DNA of 26,089 nucleotides from NCBI GenBank assembly GCA_902535565.1, contig CACAUH010000013.1, forward strand, positions 1 through 26,089, read 5' to 3'. Of this stretch, positions 15,299-23,260 are shown piece by piece. The stretch comes from an uncultured Bacteroidota bacterium (GTDB lineage: Bacteria > Bacteroidota > Bacteroidia > Flavobacteriales > UA16). The translations under genes were made by a program, and so were the position numbers. Position 1 is the stretch's first letter. Each line of letters opens with the position of its first letter. Below the pieces are notes generated by a model. The model had not been told where the DNA came from and did not search any database. It was given only the letters and a program-made list of their open reading frames with translations.

Positions 15299-17389
15299 AT
15301 GAACTATCGCCCAGTTTCTCTTCTCACTCTGATGTTGTGGTTCGCTTTGACGTCCATGCTCCCTGTGTATGCGCAAGATTGGGAGTGCATTCAGGTGCAG
15401 ATGGACGGAACGGTGGATCTGGGCTGGGCGCCGGATGCACTGGGCGCCAACACATACAGCCTTGTTCCATTGCTCCCCCCGCCCGATTACACGCCATTGC
15501 CGGCGACAGATTTTGACCTTGCGTCCTTTCCGACTGGAGCGAATTGGCCGCTGCTGACCACCAACCAAGAGTTTTGTTTCACGATTTATGCGCTGGATGG
15601 AGCGGGGAGCACAATGGCCGGTCCTTCAGATACGTTGTGCAGCATTTTTCTTGAGATTGAATCTGGTCTTCAGCCGGGTACGGTGGACTTGGCTTGGAAC
15701 AGCCCTTTCCATTTTAGTCCGCCACCAGACTTCTCTGGGACCTATGCGGTTGAGCAGCTCTTGCCGGATGGTTCTTGGACGGTCATTGCTTCGGCGCCCT
15801 GGATGTTTGGCAATTCGAACACCTCTTTTCCTGTCACCCAGTGCGATGGCTTGGTGACATATCGCGTGACCCTCACCGAGGATGGTTTGTTCGGTCCGGG
15901 CTGTATTCATCAGTCCAATCAAGCGGCAATTGAGGTGTCGGATGAAATTGATCCGACCCCGCCTCAGATTGTGGCCGTCGATGTGGATTCATTGAGTGGT
16001 CTGGCGGAAATCAGTTGGGAGCCGAGCCCAGATGCCGATGTGGCGGGCTACATCGTATACCTCTGCACGGGCTCTATCGAGACGGTGTTGACCACCATTG
16101 AGGATCCGAATCAGCTGAGTTGGACCAACCCGTTTAGTTCGGCAGGAAGCACCATTGAATACTACAATGTGGCCGCATTTGACAGCTGCTACGTGGGCGG
16201 TGTTCCGGACCCAGGTGCGGCCAATCCTTTTTGTGCGCCATCCACGTACCTCAATGTGGATTGGACGCAGTGCACGGACCGGGCGGATTTGCAATGGTCT
16301 CCCGTTCTTCACTGGCCAGGCGGAGTGGATCGCTACGAAATTTGGGTGTCGGAACTGACTCAGGACGGGGTCCAAGGCGGCCCGCAGTTATTGGCACAAG
16401 TGCCTGGAACATTGACCATTTACCAGCACACAGGAGCCACCATTGGTAGTTTTTATCGTTACCGGGTTGTCGCCTATGCGGCCCAAGGACCGTGGATGCA
16501 GTCATCCAATGTGGCCGAAAACCTGTTCACGTATCCCGGCGGTCCTGAGTGGATCCGTTGGAACGAGGTGAGCATTGTGACCGATTCCGTTGCTGTTCTG
16601 CGCGCGGAAGCAGATGCATCTTCGGCTGAGCCACATGCCTATGAGCTTTGGCGGAATGAGCCCTATGACGATGATTACGAGTATGTGACGAGCACGTGGT
16701 CTCTGGGGGGGGGCATTCAAATGCTGGACAGCACCATTGAGGGGGGGCTGGGGCAGTACCGATATTATTTGAAGGTTGTCAATGCGTGTGCTGATTCTGT
16801 CTTGGGGACTTCCATTGCAGAGACGGTGTTCCTGACCGGCACCGTGCTGGAAGATCGACTGTCAAATGCGTTGGCGTGGACACCGTTTGAGGGGTGGGAT
16901 GTCCCTCGGGATCGGCAGGTCCTGTTGCGGGGGGTGCAATTTGGCGGTGTGCTTCAAGAAGTAGAGGACTTTGGGGCATTTGATTTTTCCTACGACGACG
17001 AGCTAGAGGACCAATATGAAACCCCCGGCGAGTTCTGTTACCGCGTCCGTGCTGAGCAGTCCGACAGTGGCTGGTCATCGCTGTCGAATGAAGTTTGCCT
17101 GACCCTTCCTCCCGTGGTTTGGATTCCCAATGCGCTTGTCTACAATGGATTCAATAACACGTGGAAGCCCTCAGTCGCATTTGCGGATGTCACCGAGTAT
17201 CGGGTGGATGTCTTCAGCCGCTGGGGCGACCTGATTTGGACCACAGAGGACCCGGATGCCGCATGGGATGGTACAAAGGACGGCGCACTGCTGCCGGAAG
17301 CTTTTTATCCCTATACCCTGCGGATTCAGGATGGAGCAGGCCGAGTGGTTGCGAAAATGGGCCACGTTCAGGTGGTGCGCAGGCCGTGA
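15299..17389 (+). CDS. Secreted T9SS substrate: fibronectin-like repeats and CHU_C (gliding-motility-associated) C-terminal domain
   Basis: A 696-residue surface protein. The ATG at 15299 gives a clean signal peptide (LLTLMLWFALTSMLPVYAQ); the open frame upstream to 15104 overlaps the previous gene and is rejected. The mature chain contains several fibronectin type III-like modules, for example at about 218-300 (ISWEPSPDADVAGYIVYLC) and 320-410 (LQWSPVLHWPGGVDRYEIWV). Cysteines are scattered and probably form disulphides. Residues ~606-696 form a CHU_C type IX secretion signal: WIPNALVYNGFNN, YRVDVFSRWGDLIW, WDGTKDGALLPEAFYPYTLRI. Such proteins cross the outer membrane by the T9SS and are retained on, or released from, the surface, often in adhesion or gliding. 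A 9-G and a 7-G tract occur inside the gene. Confidence 0.9.
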   Translation: MNYRPVSLLTLMLWFALTSMLPVYAQDWECIQVQMDGTVDLGWAPDALGANTYSLVPLLPPPDYTPLPATDFDLASFPTGANWPLLTTNQEFCFTIYALDGAGSTMAGPSDTLCSIFLEIESGLQPGTVDLAWNSPFHFSPPPDFSGTYAVEQLLPDGSWTVIASAPWMFGNSNTSFPVTQCDGLVTYRVTLTEDGLFGPGCIHQSNQAAIEVSDEIDPTPPQIVAVDVDSLSGLAEISWEPSPDADVAGYIVYLCTGSIETVLTTIEDPNQLSWTNPFSSAGSTIEYYNVAAFDSCYVGGVPDPGAANPFCAPSTYLNVDWTQCTDRADLQWSPVLHWPGGVDRYEIWVSELTQDGVQGGPQLLAQVPGTLTIYQHTGATIGSFYRYRVVAYAAQGPWMQSSNVAENLFTYPGGPEWIRWNEVSIVTDSVAVLRAEADASSAEPHAYELWRNEPYDDDYEYVTSTWSLGGGIQMLDSTIEGGLGQYRYYLKVVNACADSVLGTSIAETVFLTGTVLEDRLSNALAWTPFEGWDVPRDRQVLLRGVQFGGVLQEVEDFGAFDFSYDDELEDQYETPGEFCYRVRAEQSDSGWSSLSNEVCLTLPPVVWIPNALVYNGFNNTWKPSVAFADVTEYRVDVFSRWGDLIWTTEDPDAAWDGTKDGALLPEAFYPYTLRIQDGAGRVVAKMGHVQVVRRP
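16705..16713 (+). repeat. Homopolymer tract of nine G within a surface-protein gene
   Basis: Nine consecutive G bases lie inside the CHU_C surface-protein gene, with a seven-G run at 16741-16747. Both are read in frame as glycine-rich codons. Long G tracts are prone to slippage, so the gene could switch on and off, or the length could be a sequencing artefact. Confidence 0.9.
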
Positions 17390-17411
17390 AAAACCGGTGT
17401 CCGAATGGTCC

Positions 17412-17441
17412 TTGAAACCAGCGGGTTGTGGGCTATTTTCG
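17412..17441 (+). promoter_or_regulatory. Candidate guaB promoter (TTG-N19-TATTTTCG)
   Basis: A TTG at 17412-17414 is followed after 19 bases by TATTTTCG at 17434-17441. This fits the Bacteroidota pattern TTG-N17-23-TAnnTTTG with one mismatch in the -7 box. It stands 33 bases before the guaB ATG, in the 85-base gap after the CHU_C gene, a sensible place for a separate guaB promoter. Confidence 0.4.
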
Positions 17442-17474
17442 CCGGAATATCCAGACTGCTTCCGATTCGCACAC

Positions 17475-18959
17475 ATGTCCGCTGACGCCCCCCATATCAA
17501 TCCCAAATTCATCGGAGAAGGCCTGACGTATGACGACGTCCTTCTCGTTCCTGCATACAGTGAAGTGTTGCCCCGCGACACAAACCTTAGAAGTCGTTTT
17601 TCGCGCAACATCGTCCTCAATGTTCCGGTCGTGGCGGCGGCCATGGACACGGTGAGCGAAGCGGGGATGGCGATTGCCATGGCGAGACAAGGCGGGATTG
17701 CTGTCATCCACAAGAACATGACCATCGCTGCTCAGGCCGCTCAAGTTCGAAAGGTGAAACGCAGCGAAAGCGGCATGATTCAAGACCCCATCACCTTGCT
17801 GGTGGATGCGAAGGTGGGGGACGCGCACCACATCATGGCCGAGCACAAGATTGGTGGCATCCCGGTGGTGGATGAGGCTGGATATCTCAAAGGCATCGTG
17901 ACCAACCGCGACCTTCGCTTTGAGGAGAATGCGGAACGGCCCATTGTGGATGTCATGACATCTGAGGGCCTGGTCACCACACCCAATGGGACGGACCTCA
18001 AGCGCGCAGAGGAAATCTTGCGCGACAAGAAGATTGAGAAGTTGCCGGTTGTGGATGCTGAGGGGAAGTTGGTGGGCCTGATTACCTACCGCGATATCAT
18101 TAAGTTGGAAGAATACCCCAACGCGTGCAAGGACCAATTTGGTCGGTTGCGCTGCGCTGCCGCGGTGGGTGTGACTAGGGACACCATGGAGCGGGTGGAG
18201 GCGCTTGTAAACGCCGGGGTGGATGCGCTTATCATCGACACAGCCCACGGCCACAGTCGGGGGGTTATCGCGATGTTGGGCCAAGTCAAGGCCGCGTACC
18301 CCAAGACGGACATCGTTTGTGGCAATATCGCCACTGGAGAGGCCGCCAAGGCCCTTGTGGATGCGGGTGCCGATGGGGTGAAAGTGGGCATTGGTCCGGG
18401 TTCCATTTGCACCACTCGGGTTATTGCAGGTGTGGGCGTTCCACAGCTTGGGGCGGTGATGTCTGTGGCGGAGGCGTTGGCGGGAACGGATGTCCCTTTG
18501 ATCGCCGATGGTGGCATTCGGTATACCGGGGACATTGCAAAGGCCCTCGCTGGTGGGGGCCATTCTGTCATGGTGGGCAGCATGTTGGCGGGTACTGAGG
18601 AGAGTCCGGGCGAGACCATCATCTATGAAGGGCGCCGTTTCAAGAGTTACCGGGGCATGGGGAGTCTGGAGGCGATGCAGAAGGGGTCCAAGGATCGCTA
18701 TTTTCAGGATGCAGAGGATGACCTGAAGAAATTGGTTCCCGAAGGCATTTCTGGTCGGGTTCCGTACAAGGGAACAGTTCAGGAGGTGATGTACCAGGTC
18801 ATCGGGGGCCTTCGCGCGGGAATGGGCTATGTGGGCGCCAAGGACATTCCGGCATTGCACGGGGCGCGTTTTGTGCGCATCACTTCAGCGGGGGTTAAGG
18901 AGAGCCATCCTCACGATGTGATGATTTCAAGGGAGGCGCCGAATTACAGCCTCCGTTGA
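17475..18959 (+). CDS. guaB: IMP dehydrogenase
   Basis: Oxidises IMP to XMP with NAD+, the rate-limiting step of GMP synthesis. The 494 residues from the ATG at 17475 match the family length. The N-terminus (FIGEGLTYDDVLLVPAYSEV) starts the TIM barrel. Two CBS domains follow within about 105-220 (VDAKVGDAHHIMAEHKIGGI and KKIEKLPVVDAEGKLVGLI), as in nucleotide-regulated enzymes. The catalytic loop is GIGPGSICTTRVIAGVG, with the nucleophilic cysteine. The IMP-binding ADGGIRYTGD and the flap region EGRRFKSYRGMGS are present. An open extension to 17256 overlaps the CHU_C gene and is not used. It probably has its own promoter and converges with the polysaccharide operon, with 16 bases between stops. 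Confidence 0.97.
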   Translation: MSADAPHINPKFIGEGLTYDDVLLVPAYSEVLPRDTNLRSRFSRNIVLNVPVVAAAMDTVSEAGMAIAMARQGGIAVIHKNMTIAAQAAQVRKVKRSESGMIQDPITLLVDAKVGDAHHIMAEHKIGGIPVVDEAGYLKGIVTNRDLRFEENAERPIVDVMTSEGLVTTPNGTDLKRAEEILRDKKIEKLPVVDAEGKLVGLITYRDIIKLEEYPNACKDQFGRLRCAAAVGVTRDTMERVEALVNAGVDALIIDTAHGHSRGVIAMLGQVKAAYPKTDIVCGNIATGEAAKALVDAGADGVKVGIGPGSICTTRVIAGVGVPQLGAVMSVAEALAGTDVPLIADGGIRYTGDIAKALAGGGHSVMVGSMLAGTEESPGETIIYEGRRFKSYRGMGSLEAMQKGSKDRYFQDAEDDLKKLVPEGISGRVPYKGTVQEVMYQVIGGLRAGMGYVGAKDIPALHGARFVRITSAGVKESHPHDVMISREAPNYSLR

Positions 18960-18971
18960 TTGTGCGGATTG

Positions 18972-18982
18972 CCGCTTAGCGG
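18972..18982. terminator. Small palindrome between convergent guaB and GT2
   Basis: CCGC-TTA-GCGG forms a 4-bp stem containing the stop codon of the minus-strand glycosyltransferase. On the plus strand it is followed by TTT, so it may act as a weak terminator for guaB. The stem is short and evidence is thin. Confidence 0.2.
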
Positions 18983-19722
18983 TTTCCGAATTGGCCCAGT
19001 TTTCGAAGTGGTTTTTGAATCCGTAGCAAAGCGGGTGGACGCATGCCATTTAGTCGCCATGCTGTTGCATCCTCTGCGTTTGCTTTGAGTCGGTTAGATA
19101 GGGATGCATTGGATTTTCCTCCGGTGCGCATTTTGACGGTGACCCTTGGCAAGTAGGCGAGTTCAGCGCCCCTAAAATGAAAGAACCGCAGCATCAACTC
19201 GTAGTCGGCGGCACTGTTCAATTGGAGATTGAACAGCCCATGTTGCTCGTAAAGTGAGCGGCGCACAAAGAGGGTAGGATGGGGCGGCATCCATCCGCGG
19301 TTGAAATTGCCGGGTTGTCCGGATTTCCATCGTCGGGTTACCGTTTCTCCGTCCTCGGCTTTGACGTAGTCCAGATCTGCATAGATGCCGTCTGCTTCTG
19401 TGGCTTCGAAGACGGCGATGACATCGGCAATGACACGGTCGTCGGCAAAACGGTCGTCGGCGTTGAGGATGCCGATGATGTCCCCTGTTGCTCTGGCCAC
19501 CCCACGGTTCATGGCATCGTACAGTCCATGGTCGGGGTCACTGGTGATCTTGGCGATGCGGCCCTCAAACTGCGCAATCTCGGCGAGTGTAGCGTCTGTG
19601 GAAGCCCCATCCACGATGTGATAGTCCAGCTCGAAATTGCCGCGCTGTTCGACCACGCTGCGCACCGCATCAGAGACGGTGTCAGCAGCATTGTAGGTCA
19701 CGGTGATGACGGAGACAGTCAT
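18976..19722 (-). CDS. Glycosyltransferase family 2 (WcaA/WcaE-like)
   Basis: A 248-residue cytosolic or membrane-associated GT-A glycosyltransferase, last gene of the five-gene polysaccharide operon. Visible motifs are VSVITVTYNAADTVSDAVRS at the N-terminus, HIVDGASTDAT (about 35-45), DHGLYDAMNRGVARATGDI (about 64-82), the metal-binding ILNADD (about 84-89), and the acceptor-side AADYELMLRFFHF (about 169-181). This variant (IVDGxSTDGT and GLYDAMNKG) is typical of WcaE-like enzymes in exopolysaccharide clusters. The start at 19722 overlaps the stop of the upstream acetyltransferase by four bases (ATGA). The sugar is unknown. A basic C-terminal stretch may bind the membrane. Confidence 0.93.
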   Translation of the reverse strand: MTVSVITVTYNAADTVSDAVRSVVEQRGNFELDYHIVDGASTDATLAEIAQFEGRIAKITSDPDHGLYDAMNRGVARATGDIIGILNADDRFADDRVIADVIAVFEATEADGIYADLDYVKAEDGETVTRRWKSGQPGNFNRGWMPPHPTLFVRRSLYEQHGLFNLQLNSAADYELMLRFFHFRGAELAYLPRVTVKMRTGGKSNASLSNRLKANAEDATAWRLNGMRPPALLRIQKPLRKLGQFGNR

Positions 19723-20270
19723 GGCTTTATTTGTCGTTCGCGAATGGGCTTGGCAGGGTTCCCTTGGTGTACCATTCGCGCCTCGAGGGTGCCCAAGCCG
19801 ACGCTGCCTGCCGAAAGCACACTCTCTGTTTCAATTTTGGCGCCAGGACCCACAATGGACATCGCGCCAACCCAAGCGCCGTCTGCGATTTGGATGGGGC
19901 GGGTCATGAGATCAAAAGCTGGCTTGGTGTAGTCGTGGTTTCCACAAAGCAGATAGGCCCCTTGGCTGATACAGCAGTGGTTCCCAATGGTCACTTCATC
20001 GAGGTTGTCAATCCAGACGGACTCCCCAATCCATGAGTGGTTTCCAACGCACAGTTTCCAAGGGTACTTGATGCGGACTTTTGGTTTGATGATGACCCCT
20101 TTGCCAATGCGCGCTCCGAACAGCCGAAGGAGGCTCCGTTTTATGCCGTAGGGCCACGGAATTCCATTGCCAAAGAAGATCCATTGGGCTAGGTACCAGA
20201 TTGCCCGTAGTAACCAAGGTCCCGGTTGGTGTTCTGGATTGTTGAACTGATCGAGTCTGACTTGGGTCAT
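19719..20270 (-). CDS. WcaF-like sugar O-acetyltransferase (left-handed beta-helix)
   Basis: A 183-residue hexapeptide-repeat acetyltransferase that would transfer acetyl from acetyl-CoA to a sugar of the exopolysaccharide. The N-terminus (LLRAIWYLAQWIFF ... WPYGIKRSLLRLFGARIGKG) is characteristic of WcaF of the colanic-acid cluster and its relatives. Hexapeptide coils follow (VIIKPKVRI, CVGNHSWIGESVWID, VTIGNHCCISQGAYL), with the catalytic histidine in CGNHDYTKPAFDL and the last coils AWVGAMSIVGPGAKI. It overlaps both neighbours by four bases, so all three are surely translated from one message. Serine acetyltransferase is excluded by the WcaF-type N-terminus. Confidence 0.92.
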   Translation of the reverse strand: MTQVRLDQFNNPEHQPGPWLLRAIWYLAQWIFFGNGIPWPYGIKRSLLRLFGARIGKGVIIKPKVRIKYPWKLCVGNHSWIGESVWIDNLDEVTIGNHCCISQGAYLLCGNHDYTKPAFDLMTRPIQIADGAWVGAMSIVGPGAKIETESVLSAGSVGLGTLEARMVHQGNPAKPIRERQIKP

Positions 20271-21388
20271 GATGTGAACAGTTCCTTTTGGTCTGCAATA
20301 TGGGCATGGTCAAGCAGGCATCGGCGATGTGTGTTTTCTGAGCCATGCAAAAGTTCATTTTCGTCCATTTCAAGTAGGTCTGTGGCTGCGTCTTGCCATT
20401 TGGTTTTTTTCAGAGGAAGGCAGCGGACGTTGGTGCTGTGGTTCATCGAGGACCATGCCGTTTTGTCGCTCACGATGACGGGACGCGCGACAGCCACCGC
20501 TTCTGCTACTGAGTGTCCGAAATTCTCATTGAAGCTTGGCACCAAAACAAGATCGGCCCAGCCAAAATGATCGCGGGTCTCTGTGGGTGGCACTGGCCCT
20601 GTGAATTCGAGATCCACCGAGGTTTTGCGGTTTTTAAGTCGTTCGTATTCGGTTGGGGATTCCATTGGTCCGACAATGCGATACTGAACCCGGGTTCCAT
20701 TCGCGGCAAGTGACGCTGCGACATCCAGCCCAAAACCATAGTTTTTGATGGGATGGATGCGGCCAACGCTCAGGATTCGGATGAGTCCAGGCTCTCGGTG
20801 AATTGGAATCGGATCAAAGGGGACGGGCAGGTTGAGGGCGACGCAGATGTCGGCCTTAGGGAACCACGTCTTGATTTCTTGGGCCTCCTGATGGGTGCTG
20901 GCGTGCCATCGAATATCGCGGTAGCTGCCGGTCAGGGTTTGCATCCACAGCCATGCTTTCTTTCGAATTGGCTTGACGGACAACGCTCCTGCGCCCAGCA
21001 TGCCCCGTGGCGCAAGGGTGGTTGGGATGCCCATGGACCGAGCCACTTTCCACGGCAGCCGGCTGAAGGGGGCGCTATACAGGCTGTTGAGATACAGGCG
21101 ATCGGGTTGAACCTGAGCAAGGACCTCTGACCATCTGGCTCGCGTCCAATTTGATTGTGGCAGAAAGAGGATTTGGGCCTTGTCACTTGACTGCCACTGG
21201 TTCATTTCTACGGGAAGCGGTGTGTTTTCTCCCAAATCCCGGTCGCCACAGACGATTCTGAAGTCAATGTCCTCTCCGAGTGTAGCGACGACATTGGAGA
21301 TGCTCCGGATGGGACCGCCCGCCTTATAAGCTGGCAGGTACCAATCGATGGCGACCAGCACCACGGGGCGGGATTTAGGAGAGTCCAT
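20267..21388 (-). CDS. Glycosyltransferase family 4 (GT-B)
   Basis: A 373-residue GT-B retaining glycosyltransferase. The N-terminal fold starts VVLVAIDWYLPAYKAGGPIRS, typical of WcaI/WbuB-like enzymes that bind the acceptor near a G-G-P loop. TTLAPRGMLGAGAL and WHASTHQEAQEI precede the C-terminal nucleotide-sugar domain (ILSVGRIHPIKNYGFGLD). The catalytic E-x7-E motif is ENFGHSVAEA. It builds part of the repeat unit on the cytosolic side of the membrane. I chose the ATG at 21388, which begins just before the first strand. The open frame to 21517 would add 43 residues that are a shadow of the asnB end. It overlaps asnB by 14 bases and the acetyltransferase by 4. Confidence 0.92.
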   Translation of the reverse strand: MDSPKSRPVVLVAIDWYLPAYKAGGPIRSISNVVATLGEDIDFRIVCGDRDLGENTPLPVEMNQWQSSDKAQILFLPQSNWTRARWSEVLAQVQPDRLYLNSLYSAPFSRLPWKVARSMGIPTTLAPRGMLGAGALSVKPIRKKAWLWMQTLTGSYRDIRWHASTHQEAQEIKTWFPKADICVALNLPVPFDPIPIHREPGLIRILSVGRIHPIKNYGFGLDVAASLAANGTRVQYRIVGPMESPTEYERLKNRKTSVDLEFTGPVPPTETRDHFGWADLVLVPSFNENFGHSVAEAVAVARPVIVSDKTAWSSMNHSTNVRCLPLKKTKWQDAATDLLEMDENELLHGSENTHRRCLLDHAHIADQKELFTS

Positions 21389-23252
21389 GGCGGTCGATCC
21401 ACTGTCCAAGTGCCACGAGGGTCCACACCCGAGACCAGGTGACGCGGCCGTTTTTGAACCCTTTCCATAGGCCGTCTGCTGATTCACCGCGGAGAAGGCC
21501 CCGTTCGACGAGGACATTCAAGCCTTGATGACAGGTGTCCTCCAGTGGACCGCGCATCCAGATTTCCCAGGGGAGAGTAAAGCCCATCTTGGGGCGGTCT
21601 ATGATTTCACGTGGGAGGCGGTTTCCCAAGGCGGCTGTGAGAAGGGCTTTGGGAGTGTGGGGAAACTTGACATGGTCAGAGACAGCAAGTGCCACTTCGA
21701 CCAACCGATGGTCGAGGAAGGGAACCCGGACTTCCAGTGCATGGGCCATGGACATTTGGTCGGTATCGCGGAGCAACACATGTTGCATGTAGGTGTGCAT
21801 CTCTGCGAGACTGATGCGGCTGAAAACAGGAAGGTTCAGTGCTGGCTTCTGTTTTAGCACCCGCTGACACCACAGGGCCACACTGTCTGGTGTGGTCGCC
21901 AGTGGGGTCGATTTTCGAATCTCTTTTTCCAAAAGGACCCGACGACTGATGGGGTAAGTTGAAGCAGGATCCAGTGTATCTCCTGCCAACAACGCGGCAA
22001 ATTTGTCGGCGGCGATGCCTGGCCGTGCGGCACAATATGCAGACCCTACAAGTTTTCTTATTCCGCGTGGCCACGACATGGCCCATTGCTTGTCGATAAG
22101 GTCGGTGGTGCGCTGGAAGACCGGGTATCCTGCGAACAGCTCGTCGCCACCAAGGCCACTGAGTGCCACAGTGAGTCCCGCTTTCTTGGTTGCTTGGGAC
22201 ACGACAAAGGTGTTGGGGCCATCTCCACTCGGATGGTCTGTGGCAGACAATGCGTGTGGTATGGCTTCGAGGAAATCGTTTGAAGAGAGTCGAATTTCGT
22301 GATGGTCGGTATGGAAGCGGTCGGCCACGATTCGCGCGTAGTGGCTTTCGTCGAATTCATCTTCTTCGAAGGCCACATTTAAGGTGGCCACTTTGCGTGT
22401 GCTGACCTCAGACATCAATGCCACGATTGCACTGGAGTCGATTCCCCCAGAAAGGAAGGCGCCAAAGGGCACATCGGAACGCATGCGCAACTGAACACTG
22501 TCCATCAGCAGCTCCTGAACCTTTGTGGCGGCGGGGCCCATATTGTAGGTCCAAGGCTGTCCGTCATTGGCTGCTGTGGCACCAGCTGATGCAGGGTCCC
22601 ACCACAGCTCTGTTTTCGTTTCATTGTCGTCTGCCCAGAGCAAGTGTCCAGCTGGGAGCATCTCCACCCCCTTGATGAGGGTGTCTGGTCCGTGCACGGT
22701 TTGGTAGCGCAAAAAATCGAGTGCCCCTGCCTGATTCAGCTTTCGCTCGATTCGGTTGGAGGCGAGCAACGCCCGAATTTCACTGGCCCAAATCAGCCCT
22801 TCGTCTGATGCGTGCAGATACAATGGCTTGATGCCCATTCTGTCGCGGGCAAGGAGCAGACGTTCTTCTTGACAGTCCCAAAGGGCCAAGGCAAACATTC
22901 CGTTGAATCGGTTCAAAGCTGCTGTTCCCCATTGCCTCAGGGCTGCGAGCACCACTTCTGTGTCACCAGTGGTTTTGAAAGGGTAGTCGAGTTCTTTCTT
23001 GAGTTCTCGATAGTTGTATACCTCGCCATTGAATGCGATCACGAACCGCCCACACCAGCTGACCATGGGTTGGTTTGCGGTGTCGGAGGTGTCGAGGATG
23101 CTGAGGCGTCGGTGGCCTAAGACAACCAGGCGATCATCGGTCCAGTGGCCCTCAGCATCAGGGCCTCGGTGAGACAAAGCCTCCGTCATTCGGTGTGCGG
23201 TGGCCCACGCCGACCCGTCCGCTATTCCGTGGATGCCTGTGATGCCGCACAT
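21375..23252 (-). CDS. asnB: Glutamine-hydrolysing asparagine synthase family amidotransferase
   Basis: A 625-residue protein with the two-domain AsnB plan. The N-terminal class II glutaminase domain has the catalytic cysteine at position 2 (MCGITGIHG), SHRGPDAEG, GHRRLSILD, AFNGEVYNYREL and TGDTEVVL. The synthetase domain has the PPi loop LSGGIDSSA, SGLGGDELFAGYPVF, and VRVPFLDHRLVEVAL. It would transfer ammonia from glutamine to an ATP-activated carboxylate. In housekeeping AsnB that carboxylate is aspartate; within polysaccharide operons homologues may amidate a sugar acid. Its place between the Wzc kinase and a glycosyltransferase favours the second reading, but this is inference. It starts 8 bases after the wzc stop and is slightly longer than E. 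coli AsnB (about 554 residues). Confidence 0.93.
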   Translation of the reverse strand: MCGITGIHGIADGSAWATAHRMTEALSHRGPDAEGHWTDDRLVVLGHRRLSILDTSDTANQPMVSWCGRFVIAFNGEVYNYRELKKELDYPFKTTGDTEVVLAALRQWGTAALNRFNGMFALALWDCQEERLLLARDRMGIKPLYLHASDEGLIWASEIRALLASNRIERKLNQAGALDFLRYQTVHGPDTLIKGVEMLPAGHLLWADDNETKTELWWDPASAGATAANDGQPWTYNMGPAATKVQELLMDSVQLRMRSDVPFGAFLSGGIDSSAIVALMSEVSTRKVATLNVAFEEDEFDESHYARIVADRFHTDHHEIRLSSNDFLEAIPHALSATDHPSGDGPNTFVVSQATKKAGLTVALSGLGGDELFAGYPVFQRTTDLIDKQWAMSWPRGIRKLVGSAYCAARPGIAADKFAALLAGDTLDPASTYPISRRVLLEKEIRKSTPLATTPDSVALWCQRVLKQKPALNLPVFSRISLAEMHTYMQHVLLRDTDQMSMAHALEVRVPFLDHRLVEVALAVSDHVKFPHTPKALLTAALGNRLPREIIDRPKMGFTLPWEIWMRGPLEDTCHQGLNVLVERGLLRGESADGLWKGFKNGRVTWSRVWTLVALGQWIDRHGLS

Positions 23253-23260
23253 GATCGGGG

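Noticed and set aside
14179..15300. A 373-codon minus-strand frame opposite the flavoprotein gene
   Set aside because: The plus strand encodes a clear FabK/nitronate-monooxygenase protein. The antisense product has no recognisable motif or signal peptide.
17433..18860. A 475-codon open frame on the minus strand opposite guaB
   Set aside because: It is antisense to a complete, strongly conserved IMP dehydrogenase, and its translation is His/Arg-rich with no domain. It arises from GC-rich codon usage.
21389..21517. N-terminal extension of the GT4 gene
   Set aside because: The 43 extra residues overlap the conserved end of asnB in another frame and precede the natural first strand of the GT-B fold.
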